Below are positions 42,209 to 51,000 of a stretch of 64,000 nucleotides of DNA, piece after piece. The notes below the pieces were generated by a model, which worked only from the letters and a program-made list of their open reading frames with translations, did not search any database and was not told the DNA's origin. Both the position numbers and the translations under genes were made by a program. Source of the DNA: Lachnospiraceae bacterium (GTDB taxonomy: Bacteria; Bacillota; Clostridia; Lachnospirales; Lachnospiraceae); the NCBI GenBank assembly GCA_014804675.1, contig JAAUZH010000013.1, forward strand, positions 282,591 through 346,590, read 5' to 3'. Position 1 is the stretch's first letter. Each line of letters begins with the position of its first letter.

Positions 42209-42928
42209 ATGGAACATATCCGGGTAGCCATTGTAGATAATGAGCTTCTTTTTACTACTGTATTAAAAAAAATGTCTACAAAAATTTTGGAAAAAACTTC
42301 TTATACATATAGCATTGACACTTATAAAAGCGCCGAAAGCCTGTTGGCTGCCTTATCTTCCACTGCTTATGATTTGTTTTTCTTAGATATCCTGTTAGAT
42401 GGAATGAACGGCATGGAGCTTGCGAGAAAGATACGCAGCAAGACAGAAGGCCCGAATATCGTGTTCATTACTTCTTCCATCGACTATGCAGTAGAAAGCT
42501 ATGAAGTAGCCCCGCTCCACTATTTGGTAAAGCCTGTCACCATGGTCAATCTGGAAGAGGCCTTCCGCCGCTTCTTCGATGCCCACAAGGAAACTGCCAA
42601 AGAAGAAACCGTATTATTAAAGGACACCTCCAATCAAAAGGTGCTGCTTCCCGTTTCTGATATTTATTATGCAGAAATCCTGGAGTCTAAAATTACGCTC
42701 CACACAAAAGGCGGCTCTCTGTTTATAAGAGGAAGAATGGACGATTTGCAGAAATCACTTCCCGGTGAGCATTTTTACCGCTGTCACAGAAGCTTTCTTG
42801 TAAACTTCCAGCATGTTACCGGAAGCCGCCGTTATGATTTTATTACTAAAGACGGTTCCTTCGTCCCTATTGCCAAAGGGAATTACAGATTGGCCGTAAA
42901 AGCATTTACAGATTATTTAGAAAGATGA
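42209..42928 (+). CDS. LytTR-family response regulator
   Basis: 239 aa. The receiver domain has Asp60 (DLFFLDILLDGMNG) and Lys in LVKPVTMV. The LytTR DNA-binding domain (about 135-238) contains YRCHRSFLVNFQHV and FVPIAKGNYRLA. Regulators of the AgrA/LytR type control peptide signalling, bacteriocins or envelope genes. No AgrC/LytS-type kinase is adjacent. An AraC regulator follows 13 bp downstream. The ATG at 42209 has a GGAGGA-like site (42193-42200). Confidence 0.92.
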   Translation: MEHIRVAIVDNELLFTTVLKKMSTKILEKTSYTYSIDTYKSAESLLAALSSTAYDLFFLDILLDGMNGMELARKIRSKTEGPNIVFITSSIDYAVESYEVAPLHYLVKPVTMVNLEEAFRRFFDAHKETAKEETVLLKDTSNQKVLLPVSDIYYAEILESKITLHTKGGSLFIRGRMDDLQKSLPGEHFYRCHRSFLVNFQHVTGSRRYDFITKDGSFVPIAKGNYRLAVKAFTDYLER

Positions 42929-42941
42929 TTTGGGTGATTGC

Positions 42942-43949
42942 ATGAACAAAGTATTGGATGCTGCGAATTCTATCGTCCATGTAAATGAGGAACTGAAAGA
43001 ATTGAAGGAGCATGGAGATTTGGAATATCCGGTAGGCACCTATCTGGTAAATTTTGATGCTCTGTACACAGGCTTCGTCCGCTGGCACTGGCACGATGAA
43101 ATGGAAATCTCTCTGGTCAAAAGCGGACGTGCCAAATTTATGATAAATGATGAGTCCTTTATTTTATCAGAAGGACAGGCAATTTTCATCAATCATAACG
43201 TTCTTCATTCCGCCTACCCGATCCAGGACGAAAACTGTGTATATATATCCATTGTGTTTCAGCCCTTTTTTTTGTTTGGCCATGGGCAGACAAACCTGGC
43301 TGCCACCTATTTGAATCCCATTGCTTCTAACCCTGATTTGCGCTATATGATATTGGACGGAACAAAAAAGTTCCACAAGGATGCTATTGCCAGACTGGCA
43401 GAGGTCTTTTCCCTCAATCTCCAAAAATCTTTTGGCTATGAACTCCATACACGAAGCGCCCTTTCTTCCTTCTGGCTTCTTTTATTGGAGCATTTAGAAC
43501 CTTCGGAAGCTTTCTCCATACAAGAGAAATCTGCACAGCTTACCTTAGATGAGGCCAGGACAAAAAAAGCGATTTTGTTTATACAGAAACATTACAGCGA
43601 TACGATTTCTTTAGACGACATAGCATTTTCCATCCATGTCAGCAAAGGGGAATGCTGCCGCTGTTTTAAACGGAGCATCCAGCTTACTCCTTTTGAGTAT
43701 CTGATGAAATACCGTATCTTTATGGCAGCCGGCCTTATAAGGGAAAATAAGGGGCTTTCCATCGCAGCGCTTGCCTCTTCCGTAGGCTTTAACAGCAGCA
43801 GCTATTTCAACAAGCTGTTCAAAAAATATATGAACTGCACTCCAACCGAATACCGGATGAATGTTAAGAAAAACACCCATCAGACAGCAGATTACAACGG
43901 ACATGACCTGTCATGGGATAATATCCATCTTTTCATTGGAGCAATGTAA
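42942..43949 (+). CDS. AraC family transcriptional regulator with cupin sensor
   Basis: 335 aa. The N-terminal cupin (about 35-130) has WHWHDEMEISLVKSG and QAIFINHNVLHSAYP. The C-terminal AraC domain (about 200-300) has two helix-turn-helices (ISLDDIAFSIHVSKGECCRC, SIAALASSVGFNSSSYFNKL). Such proteins usually sense a sugar and activate nearby genes; none is adjacent here. I use the ATG at 42942, with GGTGA upstream, rather than the in-frame TTG at 42930. It is cotranscribed with the LytTR gene. Confidence 0.9.
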   Translation: MNKVLDAANSIVHVNEELKELKEHGDLEYPVGTYLVNFDALYTGFVRWHWHDEMEISLVKSGRAKFMINDESFILSEGQAIFINHNVLHSAYPIQDENCVYISIVFQPFFLFGHGQTNLAATYLNPIASNPDLRYMILDGTKKFHKDAIARLAEVFSLNLQKSFGYELHTRSALSSFWLLLLEHLEPSEAFSIQEKSAQLTLDEARTKKAILFIQKHYSDTISLDDIAFSIHVSKGECCRCFKRSIQLTPFEYLMKYRIFMAAGLIRENKGLSIAALASSVGFNSSSYFNKLFKKYMNCTPTEYRMNVKKNTHQTADYNGHDLSWDNIHLFIGAM

Positions 43950-43994
43950 GGAAAAAGGATTGGCGCTTATTTAAAAGTGACCAATCCTTTTTCC
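43950..43994. terminator. bidirectional terminator between AraC and DUF2156 genes
   Basis: A 14-bp stem (43950-43963 with 43981-43994) begins right after the AraC stop and covers the last codons of the convergent gene. The A/T-rich lower stem gives a T-run on both strands. Confidence 0.7.
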
Positions 43995-44860
43995 TGCAAG
44001 AATACAGGCCGATAGGAAAGCTTTGCCTTTCTAAGTCCTTCTGAGCCTACATCCTCTTCCCGGTTCACATATTGATAGGCTGCTGCTTCATGCTCTGCAA
44101 ATTGCTGGTTGATAATGGGATATGCGCCTTGTATGTGGGCATATGCCTTTTCAATATGAACCACAAATGTATCTTTGCATAACGGTTCTCCCAGAGAAAA
44201 AGCAATCACCTCACCGCCCAGGCGAATCAGCCCTCCTCTTAATCCAAGGCTTTCCATGCTCTTTAATGCATTTAATGTAACACAAAACTCTGCTTCTTTT
44301 TCTTCATCTTCCTCACAGCCATTCAATTCCCGCCACTTTTTTGCCATCTCCAGACATTCCTGCCTGTTGTCTGACGTTATAGCTTCATACTGCCAATCTG
44401 AATGCTCTTCCTTGAACCGATTCAGATGATTGCGTTTGCTGTGGAGCTTTTTTCCCGATAAGGTAATTAATTTTTCCGATTCATAAATGTAATCTGCCGC
44501 ATCCCGGTCATATTCTATCTGGAATTTTCCGGGATAAAGCATTTCCAGGCTTTGAAACTGTTCCGGTGTCACCATATGCATCCGGAAAGGCTCTCCCTCT
44601 TTCTCAAAATAGAAAAACAGCGCTTCCATTGCTTTTTTCTTATCTCCGCTGCCCAAAGGAAAGCTTACGGAAATTTTTCCTTCCGGCGAAAGAAACACCA
44701 GCATCTCTTCCACTATGGCATATTTTGTTTTATAGTGTGGAGACCATAATAAGTTATTGGCAAAGGTAAACTCACAGCTTCTGGATTGTTCCTTCTCATA
44801 ATAGCTTTGGAATAGTGGCTTATCCTCCATTGTTATTTGCTTCCACTGTATTTCTGACAT
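43967..44860 (-). CDS. DUF2156 domain protein (GNAT-like aminoacyltransferase fold)
   Basis: 297 aa. The whole protein fits the DUF2156 family, two GNAT-like halves related to the catalytic part of MprF-type phosphatidylglycerol lysyltransferases. Landmarks are FANNLLWSPHYKTKYA, LSGKKLHSKRNHLNRFKEEH and VVHIEKAYAHIQGAYPIINQ. It has no membrane domain, so it is a soluble version. It may transfer an amino acid from tRNA, but the acceptor is unknown. The start is at 44860. It is a single gene. Confidence 0.85.
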   Translation of the reverse strand: MSEIQWKQITMEDKPLFQSYYEKEQSRSCEFTFANNLLWSPHYKTKYAIVEEMLVFLSPEGKISVSFPLGSGDKKKAMEALFFYFEKEGEPFRMHMVTPEQFQSLEMLYPGKFQIEYDRDAADYIYESEKLITLSGKKLHSKRNHLNRFKEEHSDWQYEAITSDNRQECLEMAKKWRELNGCEEDEEKEAEFCVTLNALKSMESLGLRGGLIRLGGEVIAFSLGEPLCKDTFVVHIEKAYAHIQGAYPIINQQFAEHEAAAYQYVNREEDVGSEGLRKAKLSYRPVFLQEKGLVTFK

Positions 44861-44999
44861 ACTTCTTTTCCATCCTTTTCTTGCAGTCTGCTCTTATGAT
44901 ATTCTTCAGTGCTTCCATTTTTTGGTTATCTTAGTATATCGACAAGGATTTATTATAATCGAAAATGAAAAAAAAGGCAATGGAAACGTATAAAGGAAC

Positions 45000-45082
45000 A
45001 TAGGAGCCGGCCAGTCATATAGTAGCTGTCAGGCAGGTTCTTACTATATTCCAAGCCGGCTCCTGCCGGATATCGAAATGCT
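45000..45082. repeat. miniature palindrome, coreless member of the repeat family (copy D)
   Basis: GGAGCCGGC (45003-45011) pairs with GCCGGCTCC (45055-45063), and ATATAGTA (45017-45024) with TACTATAT (45042-45049). The left half GGAGCCGGC...CATATAGTAG...CTGTCAGGCA matches the left arm of copy C at the right edge. The right flank GCTCCTGCCGGATATCGAAA matches that of copy B with two changes. The core of copies A-C is missing. It lies six bases past the stop of the DUF1540 gene. Nothing else is seen in 44861-44999. Confidence 0.75.
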
Positions 45083-45087
45083 ATCTT

Positions 45088-45402
45088 CTATTTTTCCCGG
45101 AAGGTACCGCAGGAAGTCTGCTTACAGTCACAAGCATTGCATCCCTTAATATCCACCTTTTCCGCATGGCATTTATAATTTGCATTGTATATACATTTCG
45201 TTGCCTCGCAGTCGATGCAGATTGTCTGGCAAGGGTGGTCTAATGCACTTACAAAGTTATCCCTTCCCTGTTCCCGGAAAGAATCACAGCATGTTTCCTC
45301 TGTGTTTTCCGCATGTTTTCCGCCTACCATAATATCGCCTTTACAGCAACAATCACTTTTGTTATAAGAGCAGGTATCCACTGCACATTTTAATACTGCC
45401 AT
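45088..45402 (-). CDS. DUF1540 cysteine-rich protein
   Basis: 104 aa with 16 cysteines in two similar halves (KCAVDTCSYNKSDCCCKGDI and ICIDCEATKCIYNANYKCHA), the DUF1540 pattern. It probably binds metal, but no function is established for the family. It is soluble and has no signal peptide. TAGGAGG precedes the ATG. It is a single gene upstream of the palindrome copy D and downstream of thrS on the same strand. Confidence 0.9.
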   Translation of the reverse strand: MAVLKCAVDTCSYNKSDCCCKGDIMVGGKHAENTEETCCDSFREQGRDNFVSALDHPCQTICIDCEATKCIYNANYKCHAEKVDIKGCNACDCKQTSCGTFREK

Positions 45403-45554
45403 AATAAAACCTCCTATATTGTCCTTAAAACTATATTGTCTGAAACAGAACAGTCACGTTCTTATAGGTAGTATTTGTGGCATTTGTTTTTTTATGCGGA
45501 ATCGGAATGATATTTTTTTATTTTATAAAATCAAAAACAGTTACATTGGGCACT

Positions 45555-47516
45555 TTATTTTCTTTCTTCCTCCGGCACTTCTTTTCGGATTTCCTTTGTG
45601 CGGATTTCCTTTGCAATTTCATCAATAAAGACATCCAAAGACTTTTGCCCTTCATCTCCTGCAAAGCGGCTTCTTACGGAAACAAGCTTTTCCTCCTCTT
45701 CCTTTTGCCCTACCACCAGCATATATGGTACTTTTGCCAGTCGGGTTTCCCGGATTTTATAGCCAATTTTTTCGGAACGGTTATCCAGCGTGCAGAGGAT
45801 GCCGTTTTCTTTTAATTTTTCTTCCACGCTCTTTGCATAATCCACATATTTTTCAGAAATAGGAAGCACGCGCACCTGCTCCGGGCAAAGCCATGTGGGG
45901 AATTTGCCCGCATATTTTTCAATTAACCATGCCAGGGTTCTTTCATAGCATCCCATAGCAGTTCTGTGAATGATATAAGGACGTACTTTTTCTCCATTCT
46001 GATCCACGTAATACATGTCAAACTGCTCTGCCAAAACCGCATCCCACTGAATGGTAATCATAGTATCTTCTTTTCCGTAAACGTTCCTTGCCTGAATATC
46101 CACCTTCGGCCCGTAAAAAGCAGCTTCTCCCTCTTCTTCCGTAAAGGGGATTTCCAGTTCCTGTAAGATATTCCGGATATGTCCCTGTGTCTCTTCCCAG
46201 ACTTCTGCACTTCCTACGTACTTTTCCTGATTATTGGGGTCCCATTTGGATAAGCGATAGGTTACATCCTCTGATACCCCTAAAGTATCCAGACAATATT
46301 TTGCAAGAGCAAGGCAGTCCTTGAACTCTTCCACCATCTGATCCGGTCTTACGATTAAATGCCCTTCCGAAATCGTAAACTGGCGGACACGGGTAAGTCC
46401 GTGCATTTCGCCGGAATCCTCATTCCTAAACAGAGTGGAAGTCTCTCCGTAGCGCAGCGGCAGATCCCGATAGGACTTCTGGCTTGCTTTATACACATAA
46501 TACTGGAAAGGACAGGTCATGGGACGAAGGGCAAATACTTCCTTGTCTTTTTCTTCGTCTCCCAGCACGAACATGCCTTCCTTGTAATGATCCCAATGTC
46601 CGGAAATCCGGTACAGATCACTTTTTGCCATAAGAGGAGTCTTGGTGCGGACGTAGCCTCTTTTTTCTTCCTCATCCTCTATCCAGCGCTGCATGGTCTG
46701 AATCATCTTGGCACCCTTTGGCATCAAAAGGGGCAGCCCTTGGCCAATCACGTCAACGGTTGTGAACAGCTCCATTTCACGGCCAAGCTTGTTGTGGTCC
46801 CTCTTCTTAATGTCTTCTAAATGCTCTAAATACTCTTTCAATTCATCCTTTTTATTGAAAGCGGTTCCGTAAATCCTCTGAAGCATGGCATTTTCGGATT
46901 TTCCTCTCCAATAAGCTCCCGAAGAAGAAATCAGTTTAAATGCCTTGATTCCTTTTGTGCTCATTAAATGAGGGCCTGCACAAAGGTCTGTAAATTCCCC
47001 CTGTCTATAGAAGGAAATTATGGAATCCTCCGGAAGATCACGAATCAGCTCCACTTTATACGGTTCTTCCTTTTCTTCCATGAACTTTATAGCTTCTTCT
47101 CTTGGAAGGGTAAATTTTTCAAGCTTTGCTCCTTCCTTGATGATTTTTTTCATTTCCGCTTCTATGTTGTCCAAATCCTCTCTGGAGAAAGGCTCCGCTT
47201 CAAAGTCATAATAAAAGCCGGTGTCAATGGAAGGACCGATTGCCAGCTTCACATTTGGATATAGACGCTTTACAGCTTCTGCCAGAACATGGGAAGCAGT
47301 ATGGCGGATGGTGGATAAGCCCGCCTTATCGTTGGCAGTTAAAATATTCAGCTCACAATCCTTTTCTACCACAGTTCTTAAATCCACCACTTTGCCATCC
47401 ACCTCACCGGCACAGGCAGCTCTTGCCAGCCCTTCACTGATATCAAGGGCAATATCATACACGCTCATAGATTGTGAATATTCTTTTACGGAACCATCCT
47501 TTAATGTAATCTTCAT
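45555..47516 (-). CDS. thrS: threonyl-tRNA synthetase
   Basis: 653 aa, normal length. The TGS domain is 1-62, the editing domain (SAD) has HTASHVLAEAVKRLYP and GFYYDFE, and the class II core has RPMTCPFQYYVYKASQKSYR (zinc Cys) and FTISEGHLIV. The anticodon-binding domain (about 540-640) has VRVLPISEKYVDYAKSVEEK. It charges tRNA-Thr. AGAGGAG precedes the ATG. A T-box leader upstream controls expression by sensing uncharged tRNA-Thr. Confidence 0.97.
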   Translation of the reverse strand: MKITLKDGSVKEYSQSMSVYDIALDISEGLARAACAGEVDGKVVDLRTVVEKDCELNILTANDKAGLSTIRHTASHVLAEAVKRLYPNVKLAIGPSIDTGFYYDFEAEPFSREDLDNIEAEMKKIIKEGAKLEKFTLPREEAIKFMEEKEEPYKVELIRDLPEDSIISFYRQGEFTDLCAGPHLMSTKGIKAFKLISSSGAYWRGKSENAMLQRIYGTAFNKKDELKEYLEHLEDIKKRDHNKLGREMELFTTVDVIGQGLPLLMPKGAKMIQTMQRWIEDEEEKRGYVRTKTPLMAKSDLYRISGHWDHYKEGMFVLGDEEKDKEVFALRPMTCPFQYYVYKASQKSYRDLPLRYGETSTLFRNEDSGEMHGLTRVRQFTISEGHLIVRPDQMVEEFKDCLALAKYCLDTLGVSEDVTYRLSKWDPNNQEKYVGSAEVWEETQGHIRNILQELEIPFTEEEGEAAFYGPKVDIQARNVYGKEDTMITIQWDAVLAEQFDMYYVDQNGEKVRPYIIHRTAMGCYERTLAWLIEKYAGKFPTWLCPEQVRVLPISEKYVDYAKSVEEKLKENGILCTLDNRSEKIGYKIRETRLAKVPYMLVVGQKEEEEKLVSVRSRFAGDEGQKSLDVFIDEIAKEIRTKEIRKEVPEEERK

Positions 47517-47591
47517 GATTTTTCTCCTCTTTCTTTCCTTTATTTTTCTATTCTTTCTGATTTATTTGCATGGGGCAGCTTCCAGCTGGCG

Positions 47592-47960
47592 CACAATAAA
47601 ATAAGTCCCATGCACAAAAGTGCATGGGACGTAAGCTACGCGGTTCCACCCTGCTTGCCTTCTGCGCAGCCGGACAGCTTTGACCGGATACGGCTTATGA
47701 ATGCCTCTCATTTGATGGTAACGGAATCACCGGACCGGATTGGGGTCACTCGGAGTTAGTTTTCGTCTGCTTCCTGTAAAGATGCTTTCAGCGCCGGGAA
47801 GCTTACAAAGAATACATATGATATAGCCATCTATTTACCAGTTCATGCTATCTCATTCCACTCCTCTGTCTTCCACCGTCATCTCTCTCTGCTGCATTTC
47901 ACAGATTACTCTTCTCTTCAACGTGTTCTGCTCATATGAATATTGTTTAAAATTTTGCTT
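47592..47960 (-). ncRNA. T-box leader of thrS
   Basis: On the minus strand the conserved T-box sequence GCAGGGTGGAACCGCG lies at 47654-47639. The terminator stem GTCCCATGCAC (47630-47620) with GTGCATGGGAC (47615-47605) and its T-rich tail (47604-47592) follow. Upstream sequence to about 47960 has several stem-loops expected for Stem I and II/IIA. Uncharged tRNA-Thr should stabilise the antiterminator. I could not fix the specifier codon with certainty. Confidence 0.93.
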
Positions 47961-47966
47961 ATCTGT

Positions 47967-47995
47967 ATTTTATGCTTGTTTTGCCAAAATGTAAA
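47967..47995 (-). promoter_or_regulatory. sigma-A promoter of the thrS T-box transcript
   Basis: On the minus strand TTTACA (47990-47995), a 17-bp spacer and TAAAAT (47967-47972). Confidence 0.7.
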
Positions 47996-48038
47996 GAGGT
48001 AATTTTTATGAAAATATAACATGGGAAACTATGTTGAA

Positions 48039-51000
48039 TTACTTAATCTTTATCTTGACTTTGGCCTTTTTATTGCTTCCATCCGTGGACGCTGCCGTAA
48101 TCGTTACGGTCTTTCCCTTTCCTGCCTTCTTTGCCGTTACCCTGCCTTTCTTGCTTACGGTGGCATATCTGGTATTGGAGCTTGTCCATTTCAGGGTTTT
48201 ATTTACGCTCTTTCCGGTAGTCTTGATGGTAGTCTTAATAGTCATGCTCTTACCGGCCTTCAAAGTCTTTGCCGATGCTTTTAATCTTATGCTTTTTACC
48301 GCATGCTTCATAATCTTGAATTTATATGTGGCTTTTACCTTGCTGCCATCCTGTGCCGTTGCGGTTATGGTGACTGTTTTTCCGATTCCTGCTTTTTTTA
48401 TAGTCACTTTTCCATTCTTGTCCACGGTTGCATATTTTTTATTGCTGGTACTCCATGCCACTGATTTGTCCGATGCATTTTCCGGCATTACTTTTAATGT
48501 CAGCTTCACTTTTTTACCTGCTGCTAACTTTTTGGATAGCCCGGCAATGGAAATTTTTGTAACTTTTACTTCTTTCCTGCTGTCTGAAGCCACATTTTGA
48601 TTTCCTTCTACGGTATCATCGCTTTCCTCTGCACCGCCTTCCGCTGCACCGCCTTCCGCTGCACCGCTTTCCTCTGCCTTGCTTTCCTCTGCATTGCTTT
48701 CCGCTTCACTGCTTTTCACTGTAATTTTGCACGTGCTTTCAAATTTTCCTTTTCGTGTAACGACCTTTACGATTGCGTCGCCCGGCTTTCTGGCAATCGC
48801 TTTTCCTTCCGAGTCAACAAATACTATCGCTTCATTACTACTTTCCCATGTTACATATTGATTTGCAGCATTGGCAGGCAATACGGAAGCCTTTAGCTGC
48901 AGAAACTCTCCCACCATAAGACTTTTTTCAGTAATATCCAGGGAGACTCCCACAGTATCTACAGGTTCTTCAAGAGCATCCTCGTAAGTATCCGTATCCG
49001 GATAGACCACATCCTCTCCTTTTTCCTCAAAAAGAGCATATAAGTCCTTTGCTGCATAAACAGGTTCCAGAACTACTCCTCCATAAGCATCTCCCCTTGA
49101 GACAGGCAGCGGCTGAAACTGCAGGGAACGCAGTTCATTCATGCTGTCATCATATTCTGTCAGAGAATATTCTACACTGCCTGTGGCATTTCCAATCAGC
49201 TGTATTTTATAGTCCTCGTTCGTCAAATATAATATTTTCCTGTCGCCTTCCACAAGCATGACAGCTTCCTGGTGGCTCTCATCCACCGTGTTATCCTGAA
49301 TGACTCCGCACAAATTGCCTGACATATCATAAAGATACACATCTACTGGTCCTTGAATCTCCACTTTTTTCAGGCTTTCCTTCACCAGTGTGCTTTCCAG
49401 CCTAAATACCGGGTTGGAAAAAGAACCGGTTTTTAAGTCCATGATATTCTGCAAGGCTTCACTTGTAAACAGCATGGCTGTCTGCTCTGCCGTTTCATTC
49501 CAATTACAGTCATAAGTTTCTTTCAGAACACTTTCCGCCAGCAGCTTCATATTCTCCGAAAGTTCCTTGGTATCTGCCGCCGCCATATCCACAGAACCGG
49601 AACAGGGCATGGACAACTCCGGGTGATAACCGGTCAGGATGTCATACTGGACTTCTTCCCAGGAGCAAGTCCATTTTCCATCAGAAGCACTGTTTACAGA
49701 TACCAAAAACTCTATTTGCACCTTTTGCCCATCCTGTCCCGTTGCTTCCAGTATTTTAGAAGCAGTCATACCAGTATTTTCGGTTTGATTGCCGTCCTCT
49801 TTGATTCCCAATTGCCGGAACACGCTCTGAAGCACTTCCGCCCGCCTTTCCGCTGTCATGCTTTCCTCTTTCTTGGAATAATCAATTTGTCCACATACTT
49901 CCAGAGCAGTAAGCCAGGTATATAAAAATCCTTCTATCTTTTCAATTTCCTCTTCCGAAAAATATTCCTTTAGCTGGATATGTATGGAAAGGGTAGTCTG
50001 GCTGCATAAGCCCTCTAATTCCTGTCTTGCCTTTTCCTCTATGGAATTTCTAATTACGGCAGCGCTATCCGGATCTTCCTTTTTGTCATTATGTTTTTCC
50101 CGCAGTAGATCCATGTTGAGCACCGGAACTTCATAAATACCTTTAGCAACCAAATTGTCTGCTGTTGCAGCCTCTTCTTTGATGGAGGATGCCGTTATGA
50201 CAGCTTCTATTTGATAGATTTTGTTTAATCTTTTTGAAGGTATACCATCATCTGCCTGATAGGCGATTTCCCTTTCTAAGGAATCGCCTAAAAACAGCTT
50301 TCTATTCCCATAATTCATTTTTCTAACAAATTGTCCGTAAAAGTTTATGGGAGCAGCTTTTTCAACAGACCATTCCAGAGTGCTTAAGTTAATTCCATAT
50401 TTCTGTTTTTCAGAAGAATCCATATGGGAAAACAATGCGTCGGGATAATTACCTGCCACACAGCTTATGCGCACGATACAGTCAGCCTCATTCCCTCCCT
50501 GATAAGCGCCATTTATATAAAGGAGCTTATTATCTTGTCCTTCTTTGGCATAAACCGTTATCGCCGGCTTTATAATATCTTTTAATGCCTCTACTCTGGC
50601 AATTTTACCATTTACTAAAGTACAGACCACTTTTTGCCCGCTGCCGTTTTTCAAAATCGCCTCCGGAATATCCGCTGCAAAATCTTCTGCCAAATCATAC
50701 ACTTCTCCGCCAATGGTAATCCGGGCATTTTCCTTATCACAGCTTTCCAGCTCTTCAAGCCTGTATATAACCTCTGTTTTTTTCTTTAATCCTAAATAAA
50801 CAACCTCTCCGCCTGCAATTTGTTCCTTTCCTAACTTTAGGATTGAGGTTTCGTATCCTTCTTTCAAGGCTGTGACCACAAAATGGGAAAATCTTGTTTG
50901 TACCTCATCTGGCTTCAGACGGACATATCCTTGTCCATCACAGGGGTAGCTTTTCCCGTCAATGGTAACAGACGCATCCGGAATTCTCTCTTTCGTTTCC

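Noticed and set aside
48621..48710. Tandem repeat considered as a CRISPR-like array
   Set aside because: Units are 15 bp, contiguous, in frame and without spacers; they code for a linker.
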